This document shows positions 45,596 to 55,900 of a stretch of DNA of 64,000 nt, one piece after another. Position numbers and translations under genes: made by a program. The notes below the pieces were generated by a model. It was not told the origin of the DNA. It saw nothing but the letters and a program-made list of their open reading frames with translations, and did no database searches. The DNA is from Cynocephalus volans (lineage: Eukaryota > Chordata > Mammalia > Dermoptera > Cynocephalidae), in NCBI RefSeq assembly GCF_027409185.1, contig NC_084463.1, forward strand, positions 114,892,133 through 114,956,132, given 5' to 3'. Position 1 is the first letter of the stretch. The number at the start of each line of letters is the position of its first letter.

Positions 45596-46000
45596 TGTTT
45601 TAGTCCGTTTGTGTTTCTATAACAGAAATACCTGAGAATGGGTAATTTATAAGGAAAGAGCTTTATTTGGCTTATGATTCTGGGACAGCTGCAACTGGCA
45701 CAGGCCTCAGGCTGCTTCTATTCATGGCGGGAAGTGGCAGACAGTCAGCAGTGGGTACAAGCAGATCACATGGTGAGAGGAAGCAAGAGAGAGAGGAGGT
45801 GTCAGGGTCTTTTTAAGAAAAGAGCTCTCACGGGAACTAGTAGAGCAAGAACTCACTCATTACTCCTCCCACCCATGGGAAAAGCATTAATCCATTCATG
45901 GGGGATCCACCCCCATGACTCAATCAGTTTCCAACACTGCCACATTGGAGATCAAATTTCCACATGAGTTTGGAGGGGACAACACATCCAAACTCCATCA
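45596..46000 (-). mobile_element. MaLR (MST/THE1-like) solo LTR
   Basis: In reverse orientation it starts TGTTTTAGTCCGTTTGTG and ends ACACATCCAAACTCCATCA, with GGGTAATTTATAAGGAAAGAG, ACTCACTCATTACTC and GGGATCCACCCCCATGACTCAATC between. A near-perfect 5-bp duplication flanks it (GCATG at 45591-45595, GCATA at 46001-46005). It is 405 bp. Confidence 0.75.
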
Positions 46001-46136
46001 GCATATTATGTAGAAATAGATTATCAGAACATTTCCTAATTCTCTAGAACATGTACATATCAATACCACATGTTAGCATTTCTTTAATTACCCTGTGGCA
46101 TGTGAGGATGGAGTAACTGGGCATCTAACTCAATTG

Positions 46137-46374
46137 AAGAATGTTACTTCCATCGATGGGCTGGATAAGGAAAATGTGGTATATATAAGCAATGGAATAC
46201 TACTTTGCCATAAAAAAGAATGAAATTCTGTCATTCGCAGCAACGTGGATGAACTTTTAGAAATTTATGTTAAGTGAAATAAGCCAAGCACAGAAAGAGA
46301 AATGCTGCATATCCTGACTTGTTAGTAGGAGCTGAGAAATAAATGAACAAATAATAATAATAAAAAAGAATGTT
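46137..46374 (+). mobile_element. Short 5'-truncated L1 3' end
   Basis: The target duplication AAGAATGTT is at 46137-46145 and 46366-46374. Between them are about 220 bp of L1 3' end (GGAATACTACTTTGCCATAAAAAAGAATGAA, GTTAAGTGAAATAAGCCAAGCAC) with an (AAT)n-A tail. It is somewhat diverged from the 31.3-kb family. Confidence 0.8.
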
Positions 46375-46421
46375 TCTTAAAGCAGTACTAGGATTCTTGC
46401 TTGGAATTCATGTAGTGGGTA

Positions 46422-47280
46422 TCTTAGTCTGTTTGTGCTGCTATAACAAAATACTACAGATTGGGTAATTTATAAACAAAATTTAATTTTGAAATTTATT
46501 TTTCAGTTTTGGAGGCTAGGGAGTCCAAGATCAAGGTGCCAAGCAGATTTGGTGTCTGGTAAAGGCTACTCTAGTCTTCCAAGATGGTGCCTTGTTGCTG
46601 CATCCTCCCAAACAGGGTAAACACTGTGTCCTCATATGGTTGAAGAAATGGGAGGGGTATAGCCACATCCCCCTGACATCCGCAACCACACCAGTGATGA
46701 CCACTGAGTTGCCACCAGAAGCTCCCCAGGCTCCTGAGCCAGGATGGTGGGGGGCCAAAGGCCTCAGCCATGGCCCCTGACATCTGCAACAGTCCAGCAA
46801 TAACCACTGGGCTGCTACAGGAACCACCCCAAGCTCCCAACCCAGGGCGGTGGGGGGCTGAGGGCCTCAGCTCCCCCCCCTTATATCTGCATCAAGCCCA
46901 GCAATAACCGAGCCACTGTAGGAAGCCCCTGGTCTCCCCTGACAGAATGAGGGGGGTGCCACAGGCCTTGACCATACCCTCCTCCTTTCTCCTTTTCCCA
47001 CCCTATTGCCCTCCCTCTCCCCCACACCCCCATCTGTCTTGCAACAACATCTTAGAATATATAAAAAAATGATATTAATAAATAAATAAAAAACCCCAAA
47101 AAGAAATGGGAGGGGTGAACTTGCCCCTTCAAACCCTTTTATGAGACACTAATTCATTCATAATGGTAGAACCCTCATGGCCTAATCACCTCCTAAAGGC
47201 CCACCTCTTGGTACCATTGCACTGGGATTACTTTTCAACATGAATTTTGGAAGGGACACAAACATTCAAACCATAGCAAT
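46422..47280 (-). mobile_element. MaLR (MST/MLT1A-like) solo LTR, split by a retroelement
   Basis: Reverse LTR: CTTAGTCTGTTTGTGCTGCT, GGGTAATTTATAAAC, CTGTGTCCTCATATGGTTGAAG, then, after the insertion, CTCATGGCCTAATCACCTCC, GGGACACAAACATTCAAACCATAGC. GGGTA flanks it at 46417-46421 and 47281-47285. Without the insertion at 46659-47116 it is about 400 bp. Confidence 0.72.
46643..47116 (+). mobile_element. Non-autonomous L1-mobilised element with three ~103-bp tandem repeats
   Basis: A perfect 16-bp target duplication (AAGAAATGGGAGGGGT, 46643-46658 and 47101-47116) encloses 442 bp. The insert has three head-to-tail units starting at about 46662, 46767 and 46870 (105, 103 and 100 bp). Each holds a GACATCTGCAAC-type segment, a CCAGCAATAACC segment and a GG(C)TGGGGGGC-type segment. 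A pyrimidine-rich 3' domain (46970-47050) and an A-rich tail follow. The long target repeat and A-tail indicate L1-type priming. It codes for nothing visible. The 3' domain recurs at 1-113. The family is not one I recognise. Confidence 0.82.
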
Positions 47281-47312
47281 GGGTATATCTGCCAAAGTTT
47301 GAAAAAAATATA

Positions 47313-48598
47313 TGAGGGAACTTCAAAGAGATTATGGAAAAATGGAATTAAAAGATAAAAATTAAAAAATTGACTTTCTTTGTCAACATAAGCTCCATCG
47401 AGTTTAAGACACTTTTATAAACCATGATACCAGCAATTTAGTCCATCTCTAAAGAACTGAGGGTCCTGGGAACTTAACCATGTCAACACAGCCTTTTTTA
47501 CATTATTAACTAAAGAAAAATGAGTGCCCTTTAAAGTTTTTTTAAGATTAGAAAACAAAAAGAAGTCAGAAGGAGCCAAATCAGGACTCTAAGGTGGACA
47601 CCTAGTGATTTCCCACAGAAACGCTCACAAAATTGCCCTTGTTTAATGAGAGGAATAAGCAGGAACATTATCATGGCAGAGAACAACTTGCTGGTGAAGT
47701 TTTCCTAGGTGTTTTTCTGGTAAGGCTTTGGTTAACTTTCTCAAAACACTCTCATGACCAGCAGATGCTATCATTCTTTGGCCCTCCAGAAAGCTAATAA
47801 GCAAAATGCCTTGAGCATCCGCAAAAACTGTTGCCATGACCTTTGCTCTTTACTGGTCTGCTTTTGCTTTGACTGGACCACTTCCACCTCTTAGTAGCCA
47901 TGGCTTTAATTGTGCTTTACCTTCAAGATTGTACTGGTAAAGCCACGTTTCACTTCTTGTTGCAATTCTACAAAAAATAAATGCTTTAGGATCTTGATCA
48001 CACCTGTTTAAAATTTCCAGCGAAAGCTTTTCTCTTGTCTACAGCTGATCTGGGCACAACAGTTTTGGTACCCATTGAGTGGAAAATTTATTCAACTTTA
48101 ACTTTTCAGTCAGAATTGTGTAAGCTGAACCAGTTGAGATGTCTGTGACGTTGACTATTGTTTCTGCTGTTAATCATTGGTCCTCTTCAGTTAGGGCATC
48201 AACAAGATTAATTTTTTCCTTGCAAATTGATGTGGATGCCTCTATGGGCTTCATCTTCAACATTGTCTCGTTCCTTCTTAAAACGAGTTATCTATTTGTG
48301 AACTGCTGATTTCTTTGAGGCATTGTCCTCATAAACATTTCATAAAGCATCAATGATTTCATCCCAAGCTTCACCATAAATTTGATGTTTGTTCTTGCTT
48401 CCATTCTAGCAGAATTCATGTTGCTCTGATAGGGTCTCTTTCCTAACTGTCTTATCCATCTTAGTGCCTCAAACTAGGTATCATTTGGACATTTTATAAC
48501 AAGTTAATATGAGTTTATTCTGGTGCAAAAATTTTCTGAAGTCCATGCATAGTTTTTTCATAATATGTATTTTCGATGAACTTTTTGAAGACCCCTCA
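47313..48598 (-). mobile_element. Full-length mariner DNA transposon (Hsmar2-like), dead
   Basis: The 1286-bp element has terminal inverted repeats (left TGAGGGAACTTCAAAGAGATT, right in complement TGAGGGGTCTTCAAAAAGTTC) and flanking TA at 47311-47312 and 48599-48600. On the minus strand a decayed mariner transposase can be followed from EARTNIKFMVKLG to the SPSDFF-type end. The longest open piece is 47643-47837. The second catalytic Asp (HDN, 47670-47672) and the third (PSDFF) remain. The first is replaced: TGDETW reads TRSETW, with Ser at 47952-47954. Frameshifts and stops abound. The assignment to Hsmar2 is from memory of its length and ends. Confidence 0.85.
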
Positions 48599-48602
48599 TA
48601 TG

Positions 48603-49245
48603 TAGATGGATTTTTATTGCAGTGCTATTTTTAATAGAAAAAGAAAAAAGAGAAAAGGAAACAATCTAAGTGATCACTAATAGGTAAAATAAATAAGGAT
48701 ACATCTGTATATGGAATGTTATACAGGCACTAAAAAGAAGGTAAACACACCTGTATTAGTCCGTTTGTGTTGCTTGTAAGAAAATTCCTGCAGGGAGCAG
48801 GCTCCCGAGGGCAGCTGTGCCCCAGGTCTGTCCTCTGGGACAACTCAGTCCTTTTAGGCCTTAGGGTGGATCAGATTTCCACATGAGTTTTGGTGGGGAC
48901 AACACATCCAAACTCTATCAACACCTAAATGTACTGACCTAATTTTAAGTGAAAAAATAAAAATGCAAAACAGTGTATATAGGGTGATCCCATTTGTGTT
49001 AAAATATATAATAGGTCCTTTATTTTATAGTTGTAGAAGGAGAAATATTTCTGAAAGGCGACGCAAGAAATTGTTAACAATGGCACCTCTGAAGTATGGG
49101 AATGTGGAATTAAATTGGAAAATAGAAACTTATATTTCTTTTTCTACATTCTCTATTTTTAAATTTCTTAATTTGAGTATGGGTTATAATAAAAAAGTTT
49201 TTCAAATGCATCAAGATAGTATGGATTACCTATAAAGTATCAAAA
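48603..49245 (+). mobile_element. Old L1M 3' end split by a mini LTR
   Basis: TTTTTATTGCAGTGCTATTTTTAATAG, GGAATGTTATACAGGCACTAAAAAG, then, after the LTR at 48752-48920, GTGAAAAAATAAAAATGCAAAACAGTGTATA and GGTGATCCCATTTGTGTTAAAA. This is standard L1M 3' text. Confidence 0.68.
48747..48925 (-). mobile_element. Shortened MaLR LTR (169 bp) with 5-bp target duplication
   Basis: The LTR at 48752-48920 starts TGTATTAGTCCGTTTGTGTTGC and ends ACATCCAAACTCTATCA. ACACC flanks it at 48747-48751 and 48921-48925. The typical 350-400-bp LTR lacks its middle here. Confidence 0.7.
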
Positions 49246-50539
49246 TTGCTATTTGAGTTTTCTTTAAAAAGCATTTTTTTATTTGAGGGGCATTTGTAGC
49301 TATTGGATATGCATTTGTCTTCCCTGGATGGTCATGTTTGTTCATAATAGCTGTCATACATGGAGCCACTGACTCCAACACATTTGAGGACAGGCACCCA
49401 TGGGTTTCATCTGGAATGGTAAAACTCTCTAAGAAAAAGTAAGCAATTTGACCAAGGTCAGTTCTATCACAAGAGTCTGAAGAACCATAAATAAAATAAT
49501 AAAAGAGCTTTAGTCTTTAACTTTCCCACAATAATACTAAGTATTCCCATGGACGACATGATGACTTACTTTAGTTTTCAACTTGCCTAAGAAATAAAAT
49601 ACGTTAGCATAGCAACTGGGACACCTACACATGTTAACAGAGAGGAATAGTGTTAGATATGACCCCACAGTCATTTACTTTACCCAGCATTACAATGTTC
49701 TCATACTAGTTCACTGGTGTATTGCTCACGCTGAGGGTAAAATTACTCTGATTTTCTAAACACACATCAGGTTGGGGTTAGGTTAGGTGGCCAAGATGCA
49801 GGTAGGTGGTGGGAAAAAGCAGTAATAGAGAATGAAATTTGTCATGTTATCTGTAACTCAAATGGAAATACCACAGATGATTAGAAATGTAGTATTATCA
49901 AAGGATCTCAGTATAGATTTGATGATTTCACCTTATTTTATTATGTTTCATGATAAAAGAGTTTTTATTTGAAATTAATCACTCTGAAGAAACATTCATG
50001 AAAAATAAAAGACAAAATGGGAAGCATACTGACAATCCTAAAACAATCCCTAAACAATAACCAACAAAACATACAGAAAGAAAGGCACAGTCCTAAATGA
50101 GCTTGTGTTAAATCTTAAGATATCAAATTTTCAGTTCATCCAATGTTTCTGCTCCCTCATCTGAGCTCCTACGGCATGCAGTCATTTAATCAAGAAGTCT
50201 GTGTTGAACTCCTCTGTACCATGTATTTTGCCTGATATTAAGGACAGAGAGGTAAAGGATGCCATATTTGCCCTCTGAGAGCTTTGATGAATGTCATTAG
50301 TATGGTTTATATCACATCGTGTTACATAGCTTGTTGTAAATATGTCTTAAAGAAGGGCCTGGGTCTTATTCATATTTATTCACTGTGTCTAGCACAGTTA
50401 TCAGTTGTAATTACAGCAAAATGCTTAAATAGTAATTTTCTTTCCACAATATGGTCAGGAGAATAAAGAGAAAAATGAGAGTAGATGAAAAAGAATCAGA
50501 ATTGTTGGACTGAAGAAGGTGCTAGCATTTCCTGTTTGC
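49246..50539. other. Intergenic DNA, nothing recognised
   Basis: Only short chance frames. AT-rich, with no repeat I can name; the part near 50170-50400 may be weak L2. Confidence 0.35.
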
Positions 50540-51000
50540 CTGTCATGGGCCAAATATCTTGCTAGGGATGTTGTATGTGTTCCCTTGTTTAATCCTTACC
50601 TCAGTCCTGTCGGGCAGGGAGGAAACTAAGCCTTATAGAGGTCTAATATCTTACACCTTTCCAATCCATTCTCCCCGTTGCAGCCAGGTTACCTGGACTG
50701 ATCACAAATTGGCTTAAGAGCCATCCATGGCTCCCCATTGCCCTCAGAATAACATCCAAAGCCCTCAGCTGAGTTTTAAGGAGCTATGGGACCTGGTTCT
50801 TACCCATGTCTGCAGCCTCATTTCTTGCCACTCTTTCTCCTCCTCTCTTCTCTCTGGCATAATGCATTTCCTTCGGTTCCTTGAGCACATCATGCTCTCT
50901 TTTATATCCTGGACTTCCCACAGGTTGTTCTCTCAGACTAGAATGCTTTTCCTTCATCTCTCTTCAATAGATGTTGAATGAATAAATGAATTAGTGAATG
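50540..51000. repeat. MIR fragment followed by L2 3' end
   Basis: At 50540-50645 CTTGTTTAATCCTTACCTCAGTCC...GAGGAAACTAAGCC is a reversed MIR. At 50690-51000 a plus-strand L2 3' end reads TTCTTGCCACTCTTTCTCC, CTCTCAGACTAGAATGC and GATGTTGAATGAATAAATG. Confidence 0.5.
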
Positions 51001-51150
51001 AATGAAGGGATATTGGAGAGAGTCAGAGGAGAATCCTGTTTGGGGGAGAGATTAGGAGTAGATAAAGGGACTATGGAATTGATCACAAAACTATGATAAT
51101 AGATGAGCTTTTGGAGGTTTAAGCTGATCAAAAGATGTAACACATCTAGT
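51000..51150 (+). repeat. Duplicated block, copy 1
   Basis: This block follows the (GAAT)n end of an L2 and shares GGAATTGATCACAAAACTATGATAATAG, AAGCTGATCAAAAGATGTAACACATCTAGTACCCAGAT with 51910-52070 in direct orientation. It is a local tandem duplication or a low-copy repeat. Confidence 0.5.
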
Positions 51151-51179
51151 ACCCAGATCTTGATTTCTTTTCTTCAGTA

Positions 51180-51430
51180 GTTCCTGCCCCCACCCTTCAA
51201 GCCTCGGCATACGTGCCCTGTCCTCCAAGAAGCATTTCTTAACCTCAAGGTAGTTAAATCCCCTCACTCTATGCCCTGGAGATCCATGCACTTCCTTTCC
51301 ATAATGCTCATCGCACCAGACTGAAGCTGCCTGAGGGCAGGGCCATGTCTTTCTTGTTTGCTTCCCTAGCCCCAGAACACAACATTGGAAATACCATGTA
51401 GTGGTTGCTCCATACATATTTGTTGATTCG
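51180..51430 (+). repeat. L2 3'-end fragment
   Basis: CCCTGTCCTCCAAGAAGCATTTC, GACTGAAGCTGCCTGAGGGCAGGGCCATGTCTTTC and CATACATATTTGTTGATTCGAATC fit L2. Another L2-like end (CCCAGTGCCAAGCACAAGAG, TAGGAGCTCAATAAATCATTTTGAATG) lies at 51740-51900. Confidence 0.55.
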
Positions 51431-51909
51431 AATCATGCACAATTGCTCAAGGACCCATAGTTGGTTTTAGTGTTTTATTTTTTGCCCATTAATTTCTTTC
51501 ATGTAGCATTTTCGGGTGGTTGGAGATTTTATAAATTCCCTACCCACTCTTCCAGAGTGAGTGCAACTGGTAGGGAGTGGGACTATTCTCAAATATACAA
51601 TGGTACTATCTAATTAAACAATAGAATTAAAAAACAATAACTATTTTGAGTTTTGTAAATGACCCTCTTGGGCACATGCTTTGGGAACATATATGTCTAT
51701 TTTCCATTCTTTTACCTCACCCACCACCCCTTCTCCCTTTGCCTGACTAATTCCTATACATCAGGGATTAGAACTTGGCAGAGCCATCACTTTAGATAAT
51801 GTGCATCTAGACTAGTTAGGTGACAGGGGCATCCCCAGTGCCAAGCACAAGAGTACCTGACACATGGTAGGAGCTCAATAAATCATTTTGAATGAATGAG
51901 TGAGTGAGT

Positions 51910-52070
51910 GAATAAATGAAGGTATGTCAGAGGGATTCAAGGTAGAATCTTATCAGAGGAAAGGTCAGGAGTAAAGAGATTAGGAATTGATCACAAAGCT
52001 ATGATAATAGCCATGTTCTTTGACGTCTAAGTTGATCAAAAGGTGCAGCACACCCAGCACTCAGATGGCT
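51910..52070 (+). repeat. Duplicated block, copy 2
   Basis: Counterpart of 51000-51150: GGAATTGATCACAAAGCTATGATAATAG, AAGTTGATCAAAAGGTGCAGCACACCCAGCACTCAGATG. Like copy 1, it follows a (GAAT)n L2 end, so the duplicated unit includes L2 sequence, about 0.9 kb apart. Confidence 0.5.
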
Positions 52071-52434
52071 TCTAAATACCATTTTCCAATAAAAGGAAGT
52101 AGAATTCTTAGATAAATGGCTGATTATAGGCTCAGCAGGGAAAATGCAATATATATGGAGCATCTTGTAGTGCCAAAAAGGTGAAGAAGTGCTCAAGTGC
52201 CCCTAAATGTAGGCTGGGCTTAATGACTTCATCCAACAAACAGAATATGTAAAGAAAAAAGTAGTAACTTGGGTAACAAGAAAACCTGGCAGATACTATC
52301 ATAATCAAGTGATCTAGATTAAAATCACCAGTGACAGATATTGATGTTATGGACTCCCTGATATGATGCAATGAGAAAGGCACCTCGCTTCTGGGATATT
52401 CTTCCCCAAGATCCATAAACTCAATCTAATCAGG

Positions 52435-54766
52435 AGAAAACATCAGGAGTTCCAGTCAAGATGGCAGAATAGATGGTCCTCAGTGTCACTCTCTCCCAGA
52501 AATCAACCAATTTACAACTATAAAAATGTAACATCAGCCAAGCTGGGGCCGCTGGAGCTCAGGGGAAGAGGAGGAGAGACCTACGGAGTTCATGAAAATG
52601 GGAGAACCCATGATGAGAGAAAGAAAAAACTGCTCTGAGTATTTTGGGTCCCAGCTGCGTTAAGGCTCCAGCTACTGAGCACATGGAGCAGGAGCCGGCA
52701 GAAACTGCAGCTGTGCCCTTCAGACGGAGTTACTTGGAGGCAGCAGGGGAGAAGAGAGCCTTGGTGGCCTCCAGGACAGCAAGAACACTAATAGGGTTCC
52801 CGTGGACCCACGCAGGAGTGAGGAGCCAGAACAACTGTAAAAGGGGAGCCATTCAGAGGCTGGTGAGTCAACATAAGGGACCAGAGCAGGGCCCATCCTA
52901 TGGGAAGTGTTTGGAGCATGGACCGTGGTGGGAGACGGGCCTACCCAGGGAACACTGGCCTACCCAGGCACACAGCAAGGACAGCCAATCCCTCCCTCCA
53001 ATCAGTACACGACCACTCAGAGGAGACTGGTCCAGAATGCAGAATTGCATGGGGTGCAGTTTGAGGAAAAACTCAGGCCCAGATCAGAGTTTATACACAA
53101 CCCAGGTGCACCAGGTCTGTGGGGAGCTGGAAGTACGTATAAGTTCAACTATTAAACCTTGAGCTGCACAAAAAGCCTTCCCTAGGGAAATAGCAGCAAA
53201 ACAGCAATTCAGTTCAACCACACAGCTCAAGTACTGGTTCCCAAAGGACATTCCCCTGTTTAAGAAGTAAGCAAAGGACAAAAAATTAGTTCCAGCTCAG
53301 GAACACCACCAGTGCCTTGGGGCCTGCCAGGGCACATGAGGCATGGAGAAGTGGACTAGACCCCACTCCTACATCCAGGCATACCGCCAGCACCTTGGGG
53401 CCCGCCTGGGGAACCAAGACATGGAGAAGTGGACTGGACCCCTCTCCCACAACCAGGCACATGGCACCAGCACCTTGGGGCCCACCTGGGGACCCAAGGC
53501 TTGGAAAAGGGGAACTGCACCCCTCCCACACCCAGGCCCACCTGGGGACCTGAGGCATGGAGAAGGTGACCAGACATCCCTCCCACAACCGGGCACACTG
53601 TGCCAGTGCCTCAGGGCCTGCCTGGGGGCCTGAGGTATGGAGCCAGAGACCGGACCCCCTCCCACAGCCAGGCACACTTGTGAGCACCTCGGGGCCCCTC
53701 CTGGGGACCCGAGGCATGGATTTGGGGACCAGACCCCCCTCCCATAACCAGGCACACCACACCAGTGCCTTGGGGCCCACCTGGGAACCTGAGGATTGGA
53801 GAAGGGGACTGGACACTCCTCCCACAATCAGGCATACTGAGCCAGCACCTCAGGGCCTACCCCAGGGCTTGGGGCATGGAGCCAGGGACTGGACGCCCCT
53901 CCCACAGCCAGGCACACTGCCAGTGCCTCAGGGCCCTTCCTGGGGACCTGAAGTATGGAGCCGGGGATTGGACCCCACTCCCACAACTAGGCACACCATG
54001 CCAGCACCTCGGTGCCTGCCCATGGACCTGAGGTATGGAGCTGGGGACCAGAACCCCCTCCCAGAACCAAGCACACTGCACCAGCACCTTGGGGCCGACC
54101 CGGGGACCTGAAGTATGGAGTCAGGGAACAGACCCCCCCTCCCACAACCTGGCATACCACACCAGCACCTCAGGGCCCACTCGGGGACCCGAGGCATGAA
54201 GCTGGGGACCAGACACTCCCCACAACCTGATATACCACCAGTGCCAAGGAGCATGCCCAAAACATCATCTCCATGTGGGTGGCCCACCACAGCCACCACC
54301 ATAAGCATAGCTGCTACAAAAGTGGTTAGATGCCACAACCACCACACAGGTGGTCTGCCAGCTACTGGAGTGCACTGACACAAGAAGAGTCACCAGCAGA
54401 GACTAAAGAGGATGTCTCTCTCCACAAAGCCCATTTCAGAGTGACAGAAGAAGCATCTGCTCTATGATAATATTGGGGGACCTGACCACACCTCTCAGCA
54501 TTGGACAGATCATCTAGGCAACAAATCAACAGAGTAACCATTATTCTTTCAGAAGAAGGGAAGAAATCTATGGCAATTAGATGGGGGAGGGTAGAGGGAG
54601 GGGGGATGGGGAGAGATTGGAAAAGGGACATAAAGAATAATTACGATTTGTAACAATACATATGCTAGTAGTATTGATTTGATCAACATATCTCAATGTT
54701 GAACCCCCAAAATATGTATAATCAATTTTGATTCAATAAAAATTAAAAACAAAAACAGAAACATCA
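52435..54766 (+). mobile_element. Composite non-autonomous retroelement with VNTR core (SVA-like architecture)
   Basis: About 2.31 kb lie between AGAAAACATCA (52435-52445) and AGAAACATCA (54757-54766), a target repeat differing by one A. In order: an L1-like 5' end (GGAGTTCCAGTCAAGATGGC, with CAAGATGG as at L1 starts); about 830 bp of GC-rich unique sequence; about twelve ~80-bp tandem repeats; about 200 bp of unique sequence; an L1 endonuclease relic at about 54461-54537 (GGGGGACCTGACCACACC, AGCATTGGACAGATCATCTA); a G-rich 3' stretch; and an end with AATAAAAATTAAAAAC. It lacks ORF1, RT and any long coding frame other than repeat-driven ones. It probably descends from an L1 by internal deletion and uses L1 machinery in trans. 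Confidence 0.8.
53304..54250 (+). repeat. VNTR: about twelve copies of an ~80-bp GC-rich unit
   Basis: Each unit has CCAGYRCCTYRGGGCCY, GGGGACCYGAGGYATGGAG, GGGACYRGACCCC, CTCCCACAACCAGGCAYAC. Unit starts fall near 53308, 53387, 53467, 53598, 53678, 53760, 53841, 53918, 54000, 54081, 54161 and 54238, spaced 77-82 bp. One shortened unit lies near 53521-53590, and the last is partial. Because 80 is not a multiple of 3, open frames on both strands (up to 184 codons) are repeat artefacts. Confidence 0.92.
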
Positions 54767-55085
54767 AGTTGGGGGACAGTCTAAAAAATACTTGACCAGT
54801 GTATTCAAAAGTATCAAGGTCATGAAAAACAAGGAAAGACTGAGAAGCACTTAAAGAAAAAAGAATACTAAGGAGACATGACAACTAAATGCCACATGGC
54901 ATTCTGGAAAGAAAAAGGACATTAGTGGAAAAACTGGTAAAATCTGAATAAATTCAATAGTTTAGTTAATGTTACTCTACCAATGTTAATTTCTTACTTT
55001 TGATAAATGGAAACTCTCTGAACTCTCTTCACAACTTTTTTGTAAGTATAAATTTATTTCAAAATAAAAAGTTAAAAAACAAAAA

Positions 55086-55675
55086 GGATGATGCACCCAA
55101 GTTCTGGATGTAGAGTCCATCTGCAAGGATTACAATGCTGGGAACAGAGATGCTTGCCTGATTTGGGATCCATGAAATCTTGGCTCTCTAGCAAGGGATA
55201 TGATATAATGCTACCATCTTCTGAATAATGTTTCGGATTTTGTGAAAGGATTTCACACCCCTTAAACTCATTTGACCCTCTCCATCAAGAGGAAGCATAG
55301 TCAAAAAATAACTTTAGTTCCTTGAGGACTAGAGTGAACTTCTTCCAGGACCTTAGGATAAATGTGTAATCTTATAATGTGTGAGATGAGGAGTCTGTAG
55401 AGACTAAAATGTGGTCTCTGAAAAAGATGGATCTGAAAGAAGACTGTGACATCATTAATTAACAGTAGTAGCAACCAAGTCCAGAAAAAGGACAGCCAAA
55501 CACTGTGAATTTGTCAGCATGTTTCCAGCAAGGCCCAAAGGAAAGTAGGCCCTACCTTTGAATCACAGACCCAGCCAACAGGATCTTCTCTTTGGTAGAG
55601 ATGAATGCCTCAGGCTATTACAGCTCCTTTGTTCTGATTCTACTCTCTCTAAACAAGTAATTTAAGCACAAAGGA
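55086..55675. other. Intergenic DNA, nothing recognised
   Basis: No repeat or exon identified. Confidence 0.35.
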
Positions 55676-55900
55676 GAGTGAGCAGCTATGTACTGTGCTA
55701 GGTAATTTAAATACTTTATGGTTTTTAATTCTCTCAAAATACCACGAGTAGGCATTATTGTCCTCTAATGTACATGTGTGAATCGGAGACCTATAAAGAG
55801 AGCTTAAGCAACACACCTGGTTACACAATAAGTGGCAGATCTGGGATTCAAACCCAGGTGTATCTAATGTCCTGGCCTATGCTCTTTCTAGGCCCAGATG
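55676..55900 (-). repeat. MIR SINE
   Basis: GTACTGTGCTAGGTAATTTAAATAC, ATACCACGAGTAGGCATTATTGTCC, CACACCTGGTTACACAATAAGTGGCAGATCTGGGATTCAAACCCAGGTG: a good reversed MIR. Confidence 0.75.

Larger units (their letters stand above)
52130..55085 (+). mobile_element. Old L1-type 3' end, split by the composite element at 52446-54756
   Basis: The left part ends CAATCTAATCAGGAGAAAACATCA. The right part resumes at about 54757 with AGTTGGGGGACAGTCTAAAAAATAC, AAGGAGACATGACAACTAAATGC and TTATTTCAAAATAAAAAGTTAAAAAAC, an L1M-type 3' terminus. This continuous text is a common mammalian repeat, which confirms what lies between is an insertion. Family name tentative. Confidence 0.62.

Noticed and set aside
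46531..46840. Minus-strand frames of 89-98 codons
   Set aside because: They cross an LTR, a target-repeat boundary and tandem repeats, so they have no coherent origin.
53304..54250. CRISPR-like array
   Set aside because: The repeats are contiguous without unique spacers, in a mammalian genome and inside a retroelement.
53286..54383. Several 70-184-codon frames on both strands in the VNTR
   Set aside because: They are proline/glycine-rich readings of an ~80-bp repeat in many frames. No start context, domain or single preferred frame.
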